A stretch of 64,000 nucleotides of DNA from Roseburia zhanii. GTDB lineage: Bacteria > Bacillota > Clostridia > Lachnospirales > Lachnospiraceae. This document shows, piece by piece, positions 40,720-50,333 of the stretch (the first letter of the stretch is position 1; each line of letters begins with the position of its first letter). Under the pieces are notes generated by a model that saw only the letters and a program-made list of their open reading frames with translations, had not been told where the DNA came from and did not search any database. A program made the translations under genes and the position numbers. The stretch spans positions 186,001 to 250,000 of the forward strand of contig NZ_JACOPH010000001.1 in NCBI RefSeq assembly GCF_014287635.1. Direction: 5' to 3'.

Positions 40720-41703
40720 ATGAAACTGACAGTAATTGTTCCGTGCTATAATGAGGAAGCGGCATTGCATTTCTTCTATGAGGAGATCTGTAAAGTTATG
40801 CCATCTATGCCGGGGGTAGAGTTGGAATTACTATTTGTGAATGACGGCTCAAAAGACGGTACATTAAAAATCATAAAGAAACTGGCAGAACAAGATAAAC
40901 GTATAAAATATGTATCATTTTCAAGAAACTTCGGAAAAGAAGCTGCTATTTACGCAGGATTAGAACATGCAACCGGGGAACTGACTGCGATCATGGATGC
41001 AGATCTGCAAGACCCACCTTCCCTGCTGCCTAAGATGTATCAGGCAATCACAGAAGAAGGATATGACTGCGTGGCAAGCAGAAGGGTAGACCGAAAAGGA
41101 GAGCCGCCGATCCGCTCATTCTTTGCAAGAATGTTTTACCGGCTGATGCGGAAGATCTCACAGGCAGATATTGTGGACGGAGCAAGAGATTTCCGTTTGA
41201 TGAACCGGCAGTTTGTAGATGCGATCTTAGAAATGAAAGAATATAACCGTTTTTCGAAAGGATTGTTCGGCTGGGTAGGATTTCGGACTAAGTGGCTGGA
41301 ATTTGAAAATGTGGAACGGGTTGCAGGAGAAACGAAATGGTCATTCTGGAAACTGTTTTTATATTCGATCGATGGAATTGTGGCATTTTCTACGATGCCA
41401 TTATCGATCGCAGCGTTGTTAGGCGTGCTGATGTGTTTTGTTGCCGCAGTAGCGATCATTTTCATTATCGTACGCCAGCTTTTATATGGCGGTTCGGCTT
41501 TTGGCTGGCCGTCCATGGTATGTATCACGATGTTTTTAGGCGGTATACAGCTTTTGTGCATCGGCATATTGGGTTCATATCTCGCAAAGACATATTTAGA
41601 AGTAAAAGATCGTCCGATCTACATTACAAAAGAGAGTAATACACATAAGAGGAAAAAGGGTATCGATGAAGAAAATAGGATCATGTCTGTGGAAACTGAT
41701 TGA
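40720..41703 (+). CDS. polyprenyl-phosphate glycosyltransferase, GtrB/CsbB-like family 2
   Basis: 327 residues. LTVIVPCYNEEAAL, FVNDGSKDGT, SFSRNFGKEAAIYAGL and MDADLQDPP are the standard blocks of bactoprenol glucosyltransferases; GARDFRLMNRQ, ETKWSFWKLF and two C-terminal helices complete the family pattern. It makes undecaprenyl-phosphate-sugar on the cytoplasmic side. ATG 40720 is preferred over 40708 because GGAG (40710-40713) lies six bases before it. The next gene, overlapping by 38 bases, encodes the matching GtrA-type flippase, so the pair forms a lipid-sugar supply unit for GT-C-like enzymes downstream. Confidence 0.93.
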   Translation: MKLTVIVPCYNEEAALHFFYEEICKVMPSMPGVELELLFVNDGSKDGTLKIIKKLAEQDKRIKYVSFSRNFGKEAAIYAGLEHATGELTAIMDADLQDPPSLLPKMYQAITEEGYDCVASRRVDRKGEPPIRSFFARMFYRLMRKISQADIVDGARDFRLMNRQFVDAILEMKEYNRFSKGLFGWVGFRTKWLEFENVERVAGETKWSFWKLFLYSIDGIVAFSTMPLSIAALLGVLMCFVAAVAIIFIIVRQLLYGGSAFGWPSMVCITMFLGGIQLLCIGILGSYLAKTYLEVKDRPIYITKESNTHKRKKGIDEENRIMSVETD

Positions 41704-42190
41704 GAAGATCGTCGTAGGATGTTTACGGCTTTTGTATACTGCTTTGCATAAAGAATTGACAGAAGATGTCATAGATGGATTTATGCAGTTTGTGAAATTC
41801 GGGCTGGTCGGTGTCAGCAATACTGTAGTCAATTATGTGATCTATGCGGGTGCATTGCTTTTTTTGCAAAAAAATCATCTGTGGAAAGCGTACGATTATC
41901 TGATCGCTACCGGTATTGGATTTGTGTTAAGCGTACTGTGGTCGTTTTTCTGGAACAATAAATTTGTATTTGCAGTAGGAGAGGGAGAAAACCGTTCTGT
42001 ATTAAAGGCACTGTTAAAGACTTATGTGTCATACTCCTTTACAGGATTGTTTTTGAACAGCTTTTTAATGGTATTATGGGTGAAAATGTTAGGAATTTCA
42101 GAATTTGTGGCACCGATCATCAATCTGCTTGTCAGTGTACCGCTCAACTTTCTGATCAACAAATTCTGGGCATTTAAAAGCGAAAGGTAA
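41666..42190 (+). CDS. GtrA family membrane protein (putative lipid-linked sugar flippase)
   Basis: 174 residues with four membrane helices. MQFVKFGLVGVSNTVVNYVIY is the GtrA start motif and VSVPLNFLINKFWAFK the conserved end. GtrA proteins are thought to flip undecaprenyl-phosphate-linked sugars made by GtrB to the outside. An N-terminal extension of about 40 residues precedes the domain. It overlaps the GtrB-like gene by 38 bases, with AGAGGAAAAAGGG before the ATG. Confidence 0.9.
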   Translation: MKKIGSCLWKLIEKIVVGCLRLLYTALHKELTEDVIDGFMQFVKFGLVGVSNTVVNYVIYAGALLFLQKNHLWKAYDYLIATGIGFVLSVLWSFFWNNKFVFAVGEGENRSVLKALLKTYVSYSFTGLFLNSFLMVLWVKMLGISEFVAPIINLLVSVPLNFLINKFWAFKSER

Positions 42191-42194
42191 GATT

Positions 42195-43229
42195 ATGGTA
42201 AAAAGTCTGATATTGATCGCAGTCTTTTTAGGACTGCTGCCGTTTTTATTAGGACTTCTTTATACAAGATTTATCGAAGAAGAAAAAGAGAATCTGTTAT
42301 TACAGATGGCAGCCGGATATATCATCATGTTTGGAATATTTGAGATCATGGCCTTGCCGCTGATATTTATGCGCCAGTCACTGACACTTCTGACCGGACT
42401 GTATCTGGGCATTTTAGGTGTGGCTGCGGTTATTTCTCTGATCTTAAACCGGAAACGGATCGTACTTGTGATAAATGATACCATCGGTGGGATACGGAAG
42501 TTTACGCCTTGTATCTGGGCGGTACTGCTGTTACTTATGGGACAGATCGCCGTATATATCCGTTATCAGTATTCGAATGCAGACGATGCATTTTTTGTGG
42601 CATCGGCAACGACTTCAGTTGCAACGAATACGATATTTGCTTACAATCCGTATACCGGAACAGCGTATAGCAAACTGCCGCCGCGATATCTGCTATCCCC
42701 ATTTCATGCGTGGAATGCAGTATTGAGCCGTATCACAGATACGCATCCGGCAATTATGGCGCATATGGTATTTATGATCGTATTTTTAGTATTGGCATAT
42801 GCTGTCTATGCCTTGATCGGACGGGCGCTATTTGCAAATGATATAGAAAAAACAGGATATTTTCTGACAGTGTTAGCGGGACTTCATGTTTTTGCGGCAT
42901 ATAGTGAACGGACAAGCGGTTTGTTTCTTTTGATCCGGCTCTGGCAGGGGAAAGCGGTCTTAGCCGGTATATTACTGCCATTGATCTTGTATCTTGCGGT
43001 CAGGCTCTTTCTGATGGAAGGAAAACGGGCAGACTGGGTACTTTTATTTCTTTTGATGTGCGCCTGCTGTATGGTATCTTCCATGGGGATCATGTTAGGA
43101 GCGGTCATGCTCGGACTGCTTGGCATTTTATTTGCCTTTAAAAACAGAAGTTTTCGGATCCTGGTATATACAGGACTCTGCTGTGTGCCTAATCTGCTTT
43201 GTGCAGGAATATATCTGATGATTCGGTAG
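42195..43229 (+). CDS. multi-pass membrane protein, DUF6077/GT-C-like
   Basis: 344 residues with about nine hydrophobic segments. After the third or fourth helix, an external loop holds YQYSNADDAFFVA, an Asp-Asp pair in the position expected for GT-C active sites, followed by FAYNPYTGTAYSKLPPRYLLSPFHAWNAVLSR. I recall this architecture as DUF6077 in Lachnospiraceae glycan loci, by memory only. It begins five bases after the GtrA gene, and the following gene starts ten bases after its stop and also begins with helices, so the two could be halves of one functional unit. Predicted extracellular glycosyl transfer from Und-P-sugar; unproven. Confidence 0.65.
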   Translation: MVKSLILIAVFLGLLPFLLGLLYTRFIEEEKENLLLQMAAGYIIMFGIFEIMALPLIFMRQSLTLLTGLYLGILGVAAVISLILNRKRIVLVINDTIGGIRKFTPCIWAVLLLLMGQIAVYIRYQYSNADDAFFVASATTSVATNTIFAYNPYTGTAYSKLPPRYLLSPFHAWNAVLSRITDTHPAIMAHMVFMIVFLVLAYAVYALIGRALFANDIEKTGYFLTVLAGLHVFAAYSERTSGLFLLIRLWQGKAVLAGILLPLILYLAVRLFLMEGKRADWVLLFLLMCACCMVSSMGIMLGAVMLGLLGILFAFKNRSFRILVYTGLCCVPNLLCAGIYLMIR

Positions 43230-43239
43230 GGGGTATATA

Positions 43240-44832
43240 GTGAAAGAGATCATACAAATTGTTATGTCTATGTACGATTCCTATAATGGAACAGGGATGC
43301 AGATGGCTTTGTTTTTTGCCAGCCTGATCTATCTTATCGTATACAAAAAAGATAAAGACAAAAAATATCTGTTTTTGGGATATACATTATTATTTTTTAT
43401 TGTCTGTTTCTGCCCGGTTACGGCAAAGATCATTATGAATGTGTGTATCGGTCAGGAAGTGTACTGGAGAATGTTCTGGCTGCTCCCGACAACAATCGTG
43501 ACTGCTTATACGGCGGTGCTGATCCTGATGCAGACAGAGAAAAAAAGCAGACGGTATCTGTTATTGTTTATGATGTTAGTCGTGGTCGTGCTGACTGGAA
43601 CAAATGTCTATAACGGAAATATTTTTGACAGAAAACAGAATCATTATAAGCTGCCACAGGACAGTATCGATATCTGTGACATCATAGAAGCAGATGCCAC
43701 ACAGAATGGGATCAGCCACAAAAAGCTGGTCACTGTCAATGATCTGATCACAACGATCCGGCAGTATGATGCAGATATCTTAATGCCTTATGGCAACGAG
43801 GTTATCAAAGGAAATAAGGCAGAAAGTGAAAATGCAGCAGCTCTTTTCAGACTGATGAGCAGGGATACGAAGAACTGGGAAGCAATTTCGTGGTATGCGG
43901 CAATGGAAGACTGCAACTATCTGGCATATCCGGCAGATGATGCATTAGTGGATACCTTAGGTACTTTAGGTTATGAAAAAATAGGTGCAAATGCCGCTTA
44001 TTATGTATACCGCAGGAATCTCACAAAACAGGCCTATGACGGGGAATGGCTGATCAGCCAGTATGGTTCACCGGAAGGCAACCAGCTGATGTTTTATACG
44101 ATGCAGGATAATGCAGGACATCTGATCGTTGTAGACGGTGGCTGGACGACGGATGCTGATTATGTCAGGGCATTATTAAAAGCACTTGGCAATCATGTAG
44201 ATGCATGGATCATCACACACCCGCACAGAGATCATGCAGGAGCTTTTACGGAAATCTATAAAGATCCGAAAAAATTAAAAATAGATAAAGTCTATGCAGT
44301 CGATATGGCTTCACCGGAATTATGCCTTGAAAATGCACCATGGGATGAAACAGAAGTGTATGAACAATGGCTGCAGTTAGATATTAAACAGCTTTCGTAT
44401 GTACATGCAGGAGATACCTTTGAAGTGGCAGGGCTTACGTTTGATATCTTTAATGCATATGATGATTATGTAGATGAGTTATCGAACGATCTTTTAAATG
44501 ATGGCTCTATGATGTTTAAGATCACAGCAAAAGAAGAATCCATGCTCTTTTGTGCAGATGTCGGAAAATCCATGAGCAAGTATCTTCTGAAAAAATATAA
44601 AGATGAACTAAAAGCAGATTATATCCAGATGGGACACCATGGAAATGGCGGCTTAAAGGATGATTTTTATCAGTCGATCGGGGCAAAAGCGGCATTTTTT
44701 GACGCACCGGACTGGCTGATGCAGGATACCAGCGGACGGTTTACAACACCAAAGACATCTTATCTGATGGCGAGTGGCGGAGCAGTGATCTATAGTTTTT
44801 CCACAGCACCGAACCAGATCATATTAAAATAG
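43240..44832 (+). CDS. membrane-anchored metallo-beta-lactamase-fold protein
   Basis: 530 residues. Four helices in residues about 18-120 are followed by a soluble linker domain (about 130-270) and an MBL domain (about 285-530). Metal ligands: H327, H329, D331, H332 (THPHRDHAG), an Asp in FCADVG and His in MGHHGN; LIVVDGGW opens the fold. The MBL part resembles ComEC-type or competence/phosphohydrolase MBL domains rather than lactamases. The GTG start follows GTAGGGGG. The membrane part resembles the end of a GT-C-like protein, as if the preceding gene and this one were once joined. Possible roles: phosphodiester or Und-PP hydrolysis at the surface; not decidable. Confidence 0.8.
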   Translation: MKEIIQIVMSMYDSYNGTGMQMALFFASLIYLIVYKKDKDKKYLFLGYTLLFFIVCFCPVTAKIIMNVCIGQEVYWRMFWLLPTTIVTAYTAVLILMQTEKKSRRYLLLFMMLVVVVLTGTNVYNGNIFDRKQNHYKLPQDSIDICDIIEADATQNGISHKKLVTVNDLITTIRQYDADILMPYGNEVIKGNKAESENAAALFRLMSRDTKNWEAISWYAAMEDCNYLAYPADDALVDTLGTLGYEKIGANAAYYVYRRNLTKQAYDGEWLISQYGSPEGNQLMFYTMQDNAGHLIVVDGGWTTDADYVRALLKALGNHVDAWIITHPHRDHAGAFTEIYKDPKKLKIDKVYAVDMASPELCLENAPWDETEVYEQWLQLDIKQLSYVHAGDTFEVAGLTFDIFNAYDDYVDELSNDLLNDGSMMFKITAKEESMLFCADVGKSMSKYLLKKYKDELKADYIQMGHHGNGGLKDDFYQSIGAKAAFFDAPDWLMQDTSGRFTTPKTSYLMASGGAVIYSFSTAPNQIILK

Positions 44833-44850
44833 TTTATAAGGAGAAGATCT

Positions 44851-46647
44851 ATGTTACACGGAACAGTTTTTGGAACAGTTTTTTATCTGGCAGCATTGAT
44901 TGCCTGTGTAGTGAATATTTACCGGTTTCGTAAATCACATAAACCAATGAGCGGATTCACATGGTCGGTACTGTCTTTTCTGATCACGATCAGTATGGGA
45001 AGTGTGGCAGCCGGATTGATAAGTCCTTTGCATATACCGATCAATATCTATTCCATGGCAGTCATCTATCTTCTGATCGCAGTCCTTGTAGGCTGGCGGA
45101 TCAAAAAAGAAGGCATGAGGCAGGAATATATCTGGGAAAAATATGATTTTATCGTGTTGATATTAACGACGGTGGCAGTGGCGGCGATCAGCTTAAAGAT
45201 CTTTTCACCACAGCTCTTGTACTGCTATTACAACAGTGACGCAGGACTGCATTTAAAAGAAGCAACAGCGATCGTACGATCCCAGAAAGTCACAAATATG
45301 TACTTTTTACATCTGCAGAATGCGATGTTTGTGGAAATGATACAGCCGTTTGTGCGGATCGCAGACTGGTATAAAGGATATATTTTAGGAGATTGTTTCT
45401 TCTTATGGTTAGAAACCTTGTTCTTTGCAGCGATGATCCGCAGATTTGCAAAGACAAAAGGTTCAAAAGTGTTTGCAATATTCTTAACGGTCTGCTATTT
45501 TATGGGATATCCGTTTTTCAGTTACTATTATTCTTTCGGCTACTGGGCTGTAGGAAGTATGATGGTAGGATTTGTTGCGATCACACTGCGTCTGTATGAA
45601 GAAGCCTGTGTAGAAAGAAAATATTCTATTTTCATGCTGATGTTAGGCTGCTTTGGTGTTATGACAAGTTATATGATGTTTGCACCGGTGACATTTGTTG
45701 CAGCATTTGTATATCTGATGATCGTGGCGAAAAGAGAAGGCAAGATCTTTACCGTTAAAAATGTACTGTTAGCTTTAAAAGTCTTTTTACTTCCGACAGT
45801 TATGGGACTCTATTACTGTCTGTATGGGTTCTTTATCTCATCCGGTACAAGTATCAGCGGAGCATTGGGCAATGCAGGAGGAATTTATACAGAATTGTAT
45901 ATGGATTTCTTCTGGGTGATCTTTCCGGTATTATTTATGTTAGCTTATACCTTGAAAAAACGCAGATTTACACCGGATGTAGTATTCTTTTTAGCATTTT
46001 TCGGCTTTACCGGTGTCATGCTGTTTTTAACACTGACACATCATGTATCGACTTATTATTATTATAAAACTTATTATCCATTGTGGATGTTCTGCTGGGT
46101 TTTAACAGCTAAGGCTGCATTTGTTATGCTGCAAGAGGCAAAAGAAACCCTGATCGCATACTGCACATTGGCTGCCATGTTTGTTATACTCTGTTATGGC
46201 GGTGTGGAATACAAGATCGTCACTTCGACAGAGCGTATCACAGGGGCAATGCACAGCACAGAATTTTTTACCCTGTATCAGTATGACTGGTCATTTATCA
46301 CCAGAGGGCATCAGGGACTGGATAATTCTGTATTTGATCTGTTCCAGTATGTGGCAGATAATCTTTCAGAGGAAAAGATGGTACCTTTGATGACAGAGGA
46401 AAATGATTATGGCCAGACATATCTGTATGAAGGTGTCAGTGGTTATGATTTCCCGGATTTCTATGAATGGCGGCATACGAAAAAAGAATTAAAACAGGCA
46501 TATTATGACTGGGATGTACACTATGCCGTATTGATGAAGGGAACACAGTTTGAAGAACTGCATGGCAAAGATGTTTTAGGCAAAAAAGCAGTCAAGATTC
46601 TGTTTGAGAATGAAGCCGGATATATCTTAGAACTGGATGATAAGTAA
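44851..46647 (+). CDS. multi-pass membrane protein, GT-C-like
   Basis: 598 residues with about twelve hydrophobic segments and a soluble C-terminal end (from ITGAMHSTEFF). After the fourth helix comes LLYCYYNSDAGLHLKEATAIV, an acidic external loop (Asp with nearby Glu) in the place typical of GT-C active sites. Otherwise no recognisable motif. AAGGAGAAG precedes the ATG. It shares the C-terminal theme HYAVLMKGTQFEEL and VKILFENEAGYILEL, the small ferredoxin-like end seen on many bacterial GT-C proteins ('...YKIVYENDDYYILK'). Likely uses Und-P-sugar from the GtrB at 40720. Confidence 0.62.
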   Translation: MLHGTVFGTVFYLAALIACVVNIYRFRKSHKPMSGFTWSVLSFLITISMGSVAAGLISPLHIPINIYSMAVIYLLIAVLVGWRIKKEGMRQEYIWEKYDFIVLILTTVAVAAISLKIFSPQLLYCYYNSDAGLHLKEATAIVRSQKVTNMYFLHLQNAMFVEMIQPFVRIADWYKGYILGDCFFLWLETLFFAAMIRRFAKTKGSKVFAIFLTVCYFMGYPFFSYYYSFGYWAVGSMMVGFVAITLRLYEEACVERKYSIFMLMLGCFGVMTSYMMFAPVTFVAAFVYLMIVAKREGKIFTVKNVLLALKVFLLPTVMGLYYCLYGFFISSGTSISGALGNAGGIYTELYMDFFWVIFPVLFMLAYTLKKRRFTPDVVFFLAFFGFTGVMLFLTLTHHVSTYYYYKTYYPLWMFCWVLTAKAAFVMLQEAKETLIAYCTLAAMFVILCYGGVEYKIVTSTERITGAMHSTEFFTLYQYDWSFITRGHQGLDNSVFDLFQYVADNLSEEKMVPLMTEENDYGQTYLYEGVSGYDFPDFYEWRHTKKELKQAYYDWDVHYAVLMKGTQFEELHGKDVLGKKAVKILFENEAGYILELDDK

Positions 46648-46713
46648 CAAGAGGTAACGGTTCCATACAGAATCATTACGATCATAGACAGGTTATTGAA
46701 AAGAGGAAAATTC

Positions 46714-48588
46714 ATGGTAGTAAATGAAGATAAGGGGTTAAGGGAACTGATTGAGCAGGAGAAGAAACAGATTCCGGCAGATACAGGAGATTTTATCAAA
46801 TTTCTGGCATATACACATGATGATGGACCGGATGATGTAGAGCCGGTCTATGAGCCGGAACGTACCGGTATCCGTAAATTAAAAGGCACACCGGTCTGGA
46901 CGCTTCTTTATCCGGCAAGAAAAGGGTATCATATCGCAAGATACCTGTATCAGACAGGTTTTACCGGATTTTATAAAAAAGCAGAAAATGCGATAGAAAA
47001 CAGCCGGTATGCAAGGAAAAAAAGAGGCAGGCAATATTTGACGAAGATCATGCCGACCGAAGAAGAAAAACAAAAGCAGCGGGAACGTGTTTTTGAAAAA
47101 GAAATAAAGATCAGTGTCTTAGTACCGTTATTCAATACACCGGAACCATTCCTTAGAGATATGATCGAATCCGTCATAGCACAGACATATCAGAACTTTG
47201 AACTCTGCCTTTGTGATGCATCGGATGATATGCATACGAATGTGGGAGAGATCGTAGCAGAGTATGTCAAAAAAGATGCCCGTATCGTATATAAGAAGTT
47301 AGAAAAAAATGAAGGAATTGCAGAAAATACAAATGCCTGCATCCGTATGGCAACCGGAAATTATCTTGCACTTTTTGACCATGATGACATCCTGCACCCA
47401 TCTGCATTATATGAGTGTGCAAAAGTGATCGAACAGGAAGATGCAGAGTTTGTCTATACTGATGAAGCGACCTTTGAAGGGGAAGATATCGAAGATATCA
47501 TGACCTATCATTTTAAACCGGATTTTTCGGTGGATAATTTAAGAGGCGTGAACTATATCTGCCATTTAAGTGTCTTTAAGAAAGAACTGACAGATCAGGT
47601 CGGGCTGTTCCGGGAAGAATATGACGGCAGTCAGGATCACGATATCATCATGAGGCTGACAGATGCAGCAAAAAAAGTCTGCCATGTGCCAAAAATCTTA
47701 TATTTCTGGCGGTGCCATAAGATGTCAACGTCCATGAATTTAGATTCAAAATCCTATGCGATCGCAGCAGGAAGAAGGGCTGTCCGGGATGCAGAGGCAC
47801 GCAGGGGTTATCCGGCGGAAGTACACAGTGCACAGATCTGTAAGACACATTACCGGATGAAATATCAGATCGGTCATCCGAAGATCTCAGTCGTGATCGA
47901 TGGAAAGGGTAAGTCGAGAAATCAGATCGCCCGTACAGCAGCAGCGATCGAGGCAAGGACAACTTATGATAACTATGAACTGTTGTATGCATCTTCTTTT
48001 AGTGAATTATCCGAAGTGATGCAGAAGGCAGACGGAGAATATCTGTTACTGCTGTCGGTCGGAATGATGCCGATCACGCCGACTTTTATGGAAGAACTCT
48101 TGATGTTTGCCCAAAGAAAAGATGTGGGACTTGTGGGGATGCAGGTGTTAGATGAAAAAGATCTGATCTTAAGTTCAGATATCGTGATCGGAAATACGCA
48201 GAGCAATCTTGCAATCGAAGTCAACAGGATGGAACGTTATGATGCACCCGGATATATGGGCAGAAATTATTATGCACACAATATTTCCGCTGTATCCGGT
48301 TGCGGCTGTATGGGAAGAAAAGAGGAGTTTGCCGCTTTTTTTGCGGAAGGCATTACAAGGTCAACATTTGGCAGGATCTTAGAAGTGTGTTTCAAACAGA
48401 GAAACAAAGGCAGATGGATCGTATTGAATCCCTATGCATTAGGCAGATTAAAACGGGAAGAATATAATGAAGAATTATCCGCAGCAGACCGTGAACATCT
48501 GATGAAAGAATATAAGGAGCAGATACTTTCGGGTGATCCGTTTTATAACGGGAATCTTTCCTTAGAAAGATACTGGCAGAAGAAATAG
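46714..48588 (+). CDS. large glycosyltransferase family 2 protein (two-domain, rhamnan-synthesis type)
   Basis: 624 residues. The first GT-A domain begins near residue 130: ISVLVPLFNTPEPFLRDMIESV, LCDASDD, EKNEGIAENTNACI, LALFDHDDILHP (DHDD metal site), YTDEATFEG and YDGSQDHDIIMRL. The second half (from about 390, KISVVIDGKGKSR) is a degenerate GT2-like domain without a clear metal site. Large GT2 proteins of this type act in rhamnose-rich polysaccharide synthesis. ATG 46714 has AGAGGA eight bases upstream; the TTG at 46696 has none. It runs directly into the next large GT2 gene. Donor unknown. Confidence 0.88.
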   Translation: MVVNEDKGLRELIEQEKKQIPADTGDFIKFLAYTHDDGPDDVEPVYEPERTGIRKLKGTPVWTLLYPARKGYHIARYLYQTGFTGFYKKAENAIENSRYARKKRGRQYLTKIMPTEEEKQKQRERVFEKEIKISVLVPLFNTPEPFLRDMIESVIAQTYQNFELCLCDASDDMHTNVGEIVAEYVKKDARIVYKKLEKNEGIAENTNACIRMATGNYLALFDHDDILHPSALYECAKVIEQEDAEFVYTDEATFEGEDIEDIMTYHFKPDFSVDNLRGVNYICHLSVFKKELTDQVGLFREEYDGSQDHDIIMRLTDAAKKVCHVPKILYFWRCHKMSTSMNLDSKSYAIAAGRRAVRDAEARRGYPAEVHSAQICKTHYRMKYQIGHPKISVVIDGKGKSRNQIARTAAAIEARTTYDNYELLYASSFSELSEVMQKADGEYLLLLSVGMMPITPTFMEELLMFAQRKDVGLVGMQVLDEKDLILSSDIVIGNTQSNLAIEVNRMERYDAPGYMGRNYYAHNISAVSGCGCMGRKEEFAAFFAEGITRSTFGRILEVCFKQRNKGRWIVLNPYALGRLKREEYNEELSAADREHLMKEYKEQILSGDPFYNGNLSLERYWQKK

Positions 48589-48596
48589 GAGAAGCT

Positions 48597-50321
48597 ATGT
48601 TAAGTGATTTTGATACAGAAGGCAAGAATAAATTACAAAAAGCAGTATATTATCTGAAAAATTATGGAATGTCCTATACGGCAAAGAAAGCACTCCGCAA
48701 AATTGGGATTCCGATCAGCGAAGAATCGGAATATATGACATGGTGCAGGAGAAATACCGCATCCAAAGAAGAATTAGAAAAACAGTGTGGCACAGTATTA
48801 TCGGACCGTTTATCTTTTGTTGTCGTTTCGGAAGAAGGCGTGGATATCGATCAGTCCTGTTGGAAAAAACAGACCTGTAAACAGGTATCCTTTGTAAAAG
48901 TATCAGAAGGAATGAGCATTTTTGACCTGCTAAAGGGACATACAGGAGAATATTTTGTATTCTGCGGTAAAGATGTGCGTGTACTGCCGGAATTTCTCTA
49001 TGAAATATCAGAACGTATCTGCCATCAGGGAAATGAACCGGTCAGCAGGATCAGACCTAAGAATGTAAAGTCAGTGGATCTTGTCTATACAGATGAAGAT
49101 AATTATGCAGCAGGCAAGCGTTACCGTCCGTTTTTTAAGCCGGATGCCAGTATGCATCTGCTGTTGGGTTTTCCATATTTAGGACGATGCTTTGTAGTAA
49201 AACGAAGCCTGCTCCGTACGTTAGTACAGAAGGAAACGGATGTGAAGCTGACAGGAAATGGCTGGTATGATTTATCACTACAGGCATTCCGATATGCGGA
49301 ACATATTGCACATATTCCGAAAGTGCTTTTTTCTAATGTCGTAACTAAGGAAGAAAAAAATCAGTTTACGCATAGTATTACACCGGAAAATGCCGCCTGT
49401 GTGGAACACTATCTAAAAACAGAGAATATCAGTGGAAAAGTAAAAGAATCTGACGTACCGGGATTTTATCATGTGGAATATGAATTAGCAGAAGAACCGT
49501 TAGTCAGCATTATCATTCCGAACAAAGACCATATCGAAGATTTAAAAATCTGTTTAGATTCTTTAAAAAAGAGTGACTACAAGAATTATGAGGTCATCAT
49601 TGCAGAGAATAACAGCGAAAAACCGGAAACATTTGCAGGATATAATAAGTTCATTGAAGAAGACTACCGTATACGGGTGGTTGTCTGGGAAGATGGATTT
49701 AATTATTCGGCAATCAATAATTTTGCAGCAAAGAGGGCAAAGGGAGATCTGTTCTTATTCTTAAATAATGACACAGAATTTATTGATGCGGGAACGCTAA
49801 GGGAACTTGTGATCTCAGCACTTTTGCCGGGGTCAGGAGCAAGCGGTGCAATGCTTTATTATGATGATGATACGATCCAGCATGGCGGCATCACGATCGG
49901 ACTAGGCGGATTTGCAGCGAACGCCTTATGGAGTTTAACTGACCGGGATGAAAAATATTTCCCGTTTTCTATCTGTGAACATGAGATGAGTGGTGTGACA
50001 GCAGCATGTCTGATGGTACAAAAGGAAGTCTATGAACAGGTCGGAGGATTTGATGAAGCTTTTGTTGTTGCATTAAATGACGTGGATTTCTGCTTAAAGA
50101 TCCGTGAAGCAGGATATGGGATCTTGTTCAATCCATATGCAAAACTGTATCATTATGAATCGAAGTCAAGAGGAACAGAAGATACCAAAGAGAAGAAAGA
50201 AAGATTCCAAAGTGAGATCGACCGGTTTCAGGCAAAATGGGAAACAGAGATACTTAATGGCGATCCATACTACAATCCGAATCTGACACTGCATCGCGCA
50301 GATTATACGATGGACATTTAA
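48597..50321 (+). CDS. large glycosyltransferase family 2 protein
   Basis: 574 residues with the reverse layout to its neighbour: the N-terminal 290 residues are a degenerate GT2-like domain (VDLVYTDEDNYAAG, FFKPDASMHLLLGF), and the active GT-A domain is C-terminal (PLVSIIIPNKDHIEDLKICL, IAENNSE, NNFAAKRAKGDLFLFLNNDTE with the NDTE site, HGGITIGLGG and VGGFDEAFVVALNDVDFCLKIR). The LFLNNDTE/ DVDFCLK pair marks the rhamnosyltransferase-like branch. Eight bases after the previous gene. The two proteins may together form one bifunctional polymerising complex, which is inference. Confidence 0.87.
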   Translation: MLSDFDTEGKNKLQKAVYYLKNYGMSYTAKKALRKIGIPISEESEYMTWCRRNTASKEELEKQCGTVLSDRLSFVVVSEEGVDIDQSCWKKQTCKQVSFVKVSEGMSIFDLLKGHTGEYFVFCGKDVRVLPEFLYEISERICHQGNEPVSRIRPKNVKSVDLVYTDEDNYAAGKRYRPFFKPDASMHLLLGFPYLGRCFVVKRSLLRTLVQKETDVKLTGNGWYDLSLQAFRYAEHIAHIPKVLFSNVVTKEEKNQFTHSITPENAACVEHYLKTENISGKVKESDVPGFYHVEYELAEEPLVSIIIPNKDHIEDLKICLDSLKKSDYKNYEVIIAENNSEKPETFAGYNKFIEEDYRIRVVVWEDGFNYSAINNFAAKRAKGDLFLFLNNDTEFIDAGTLRELVISALLPGSGASGAMLYYDDDTIQHGGITIGLGGFAANALWSLTDRDEKYFPFSICEHEMSGVTAACLMVQKEVYEQVGGFDEAFVVALNDVDFCLKIREAGYGILFNPYAKLYHYESKSRGTEDTKEKKERFQSEIDRFQAKWETEILNGDPYYNPNLTLHRADYTMDI

Positions 50322-50333
50322 AAAGGAAAAGAT

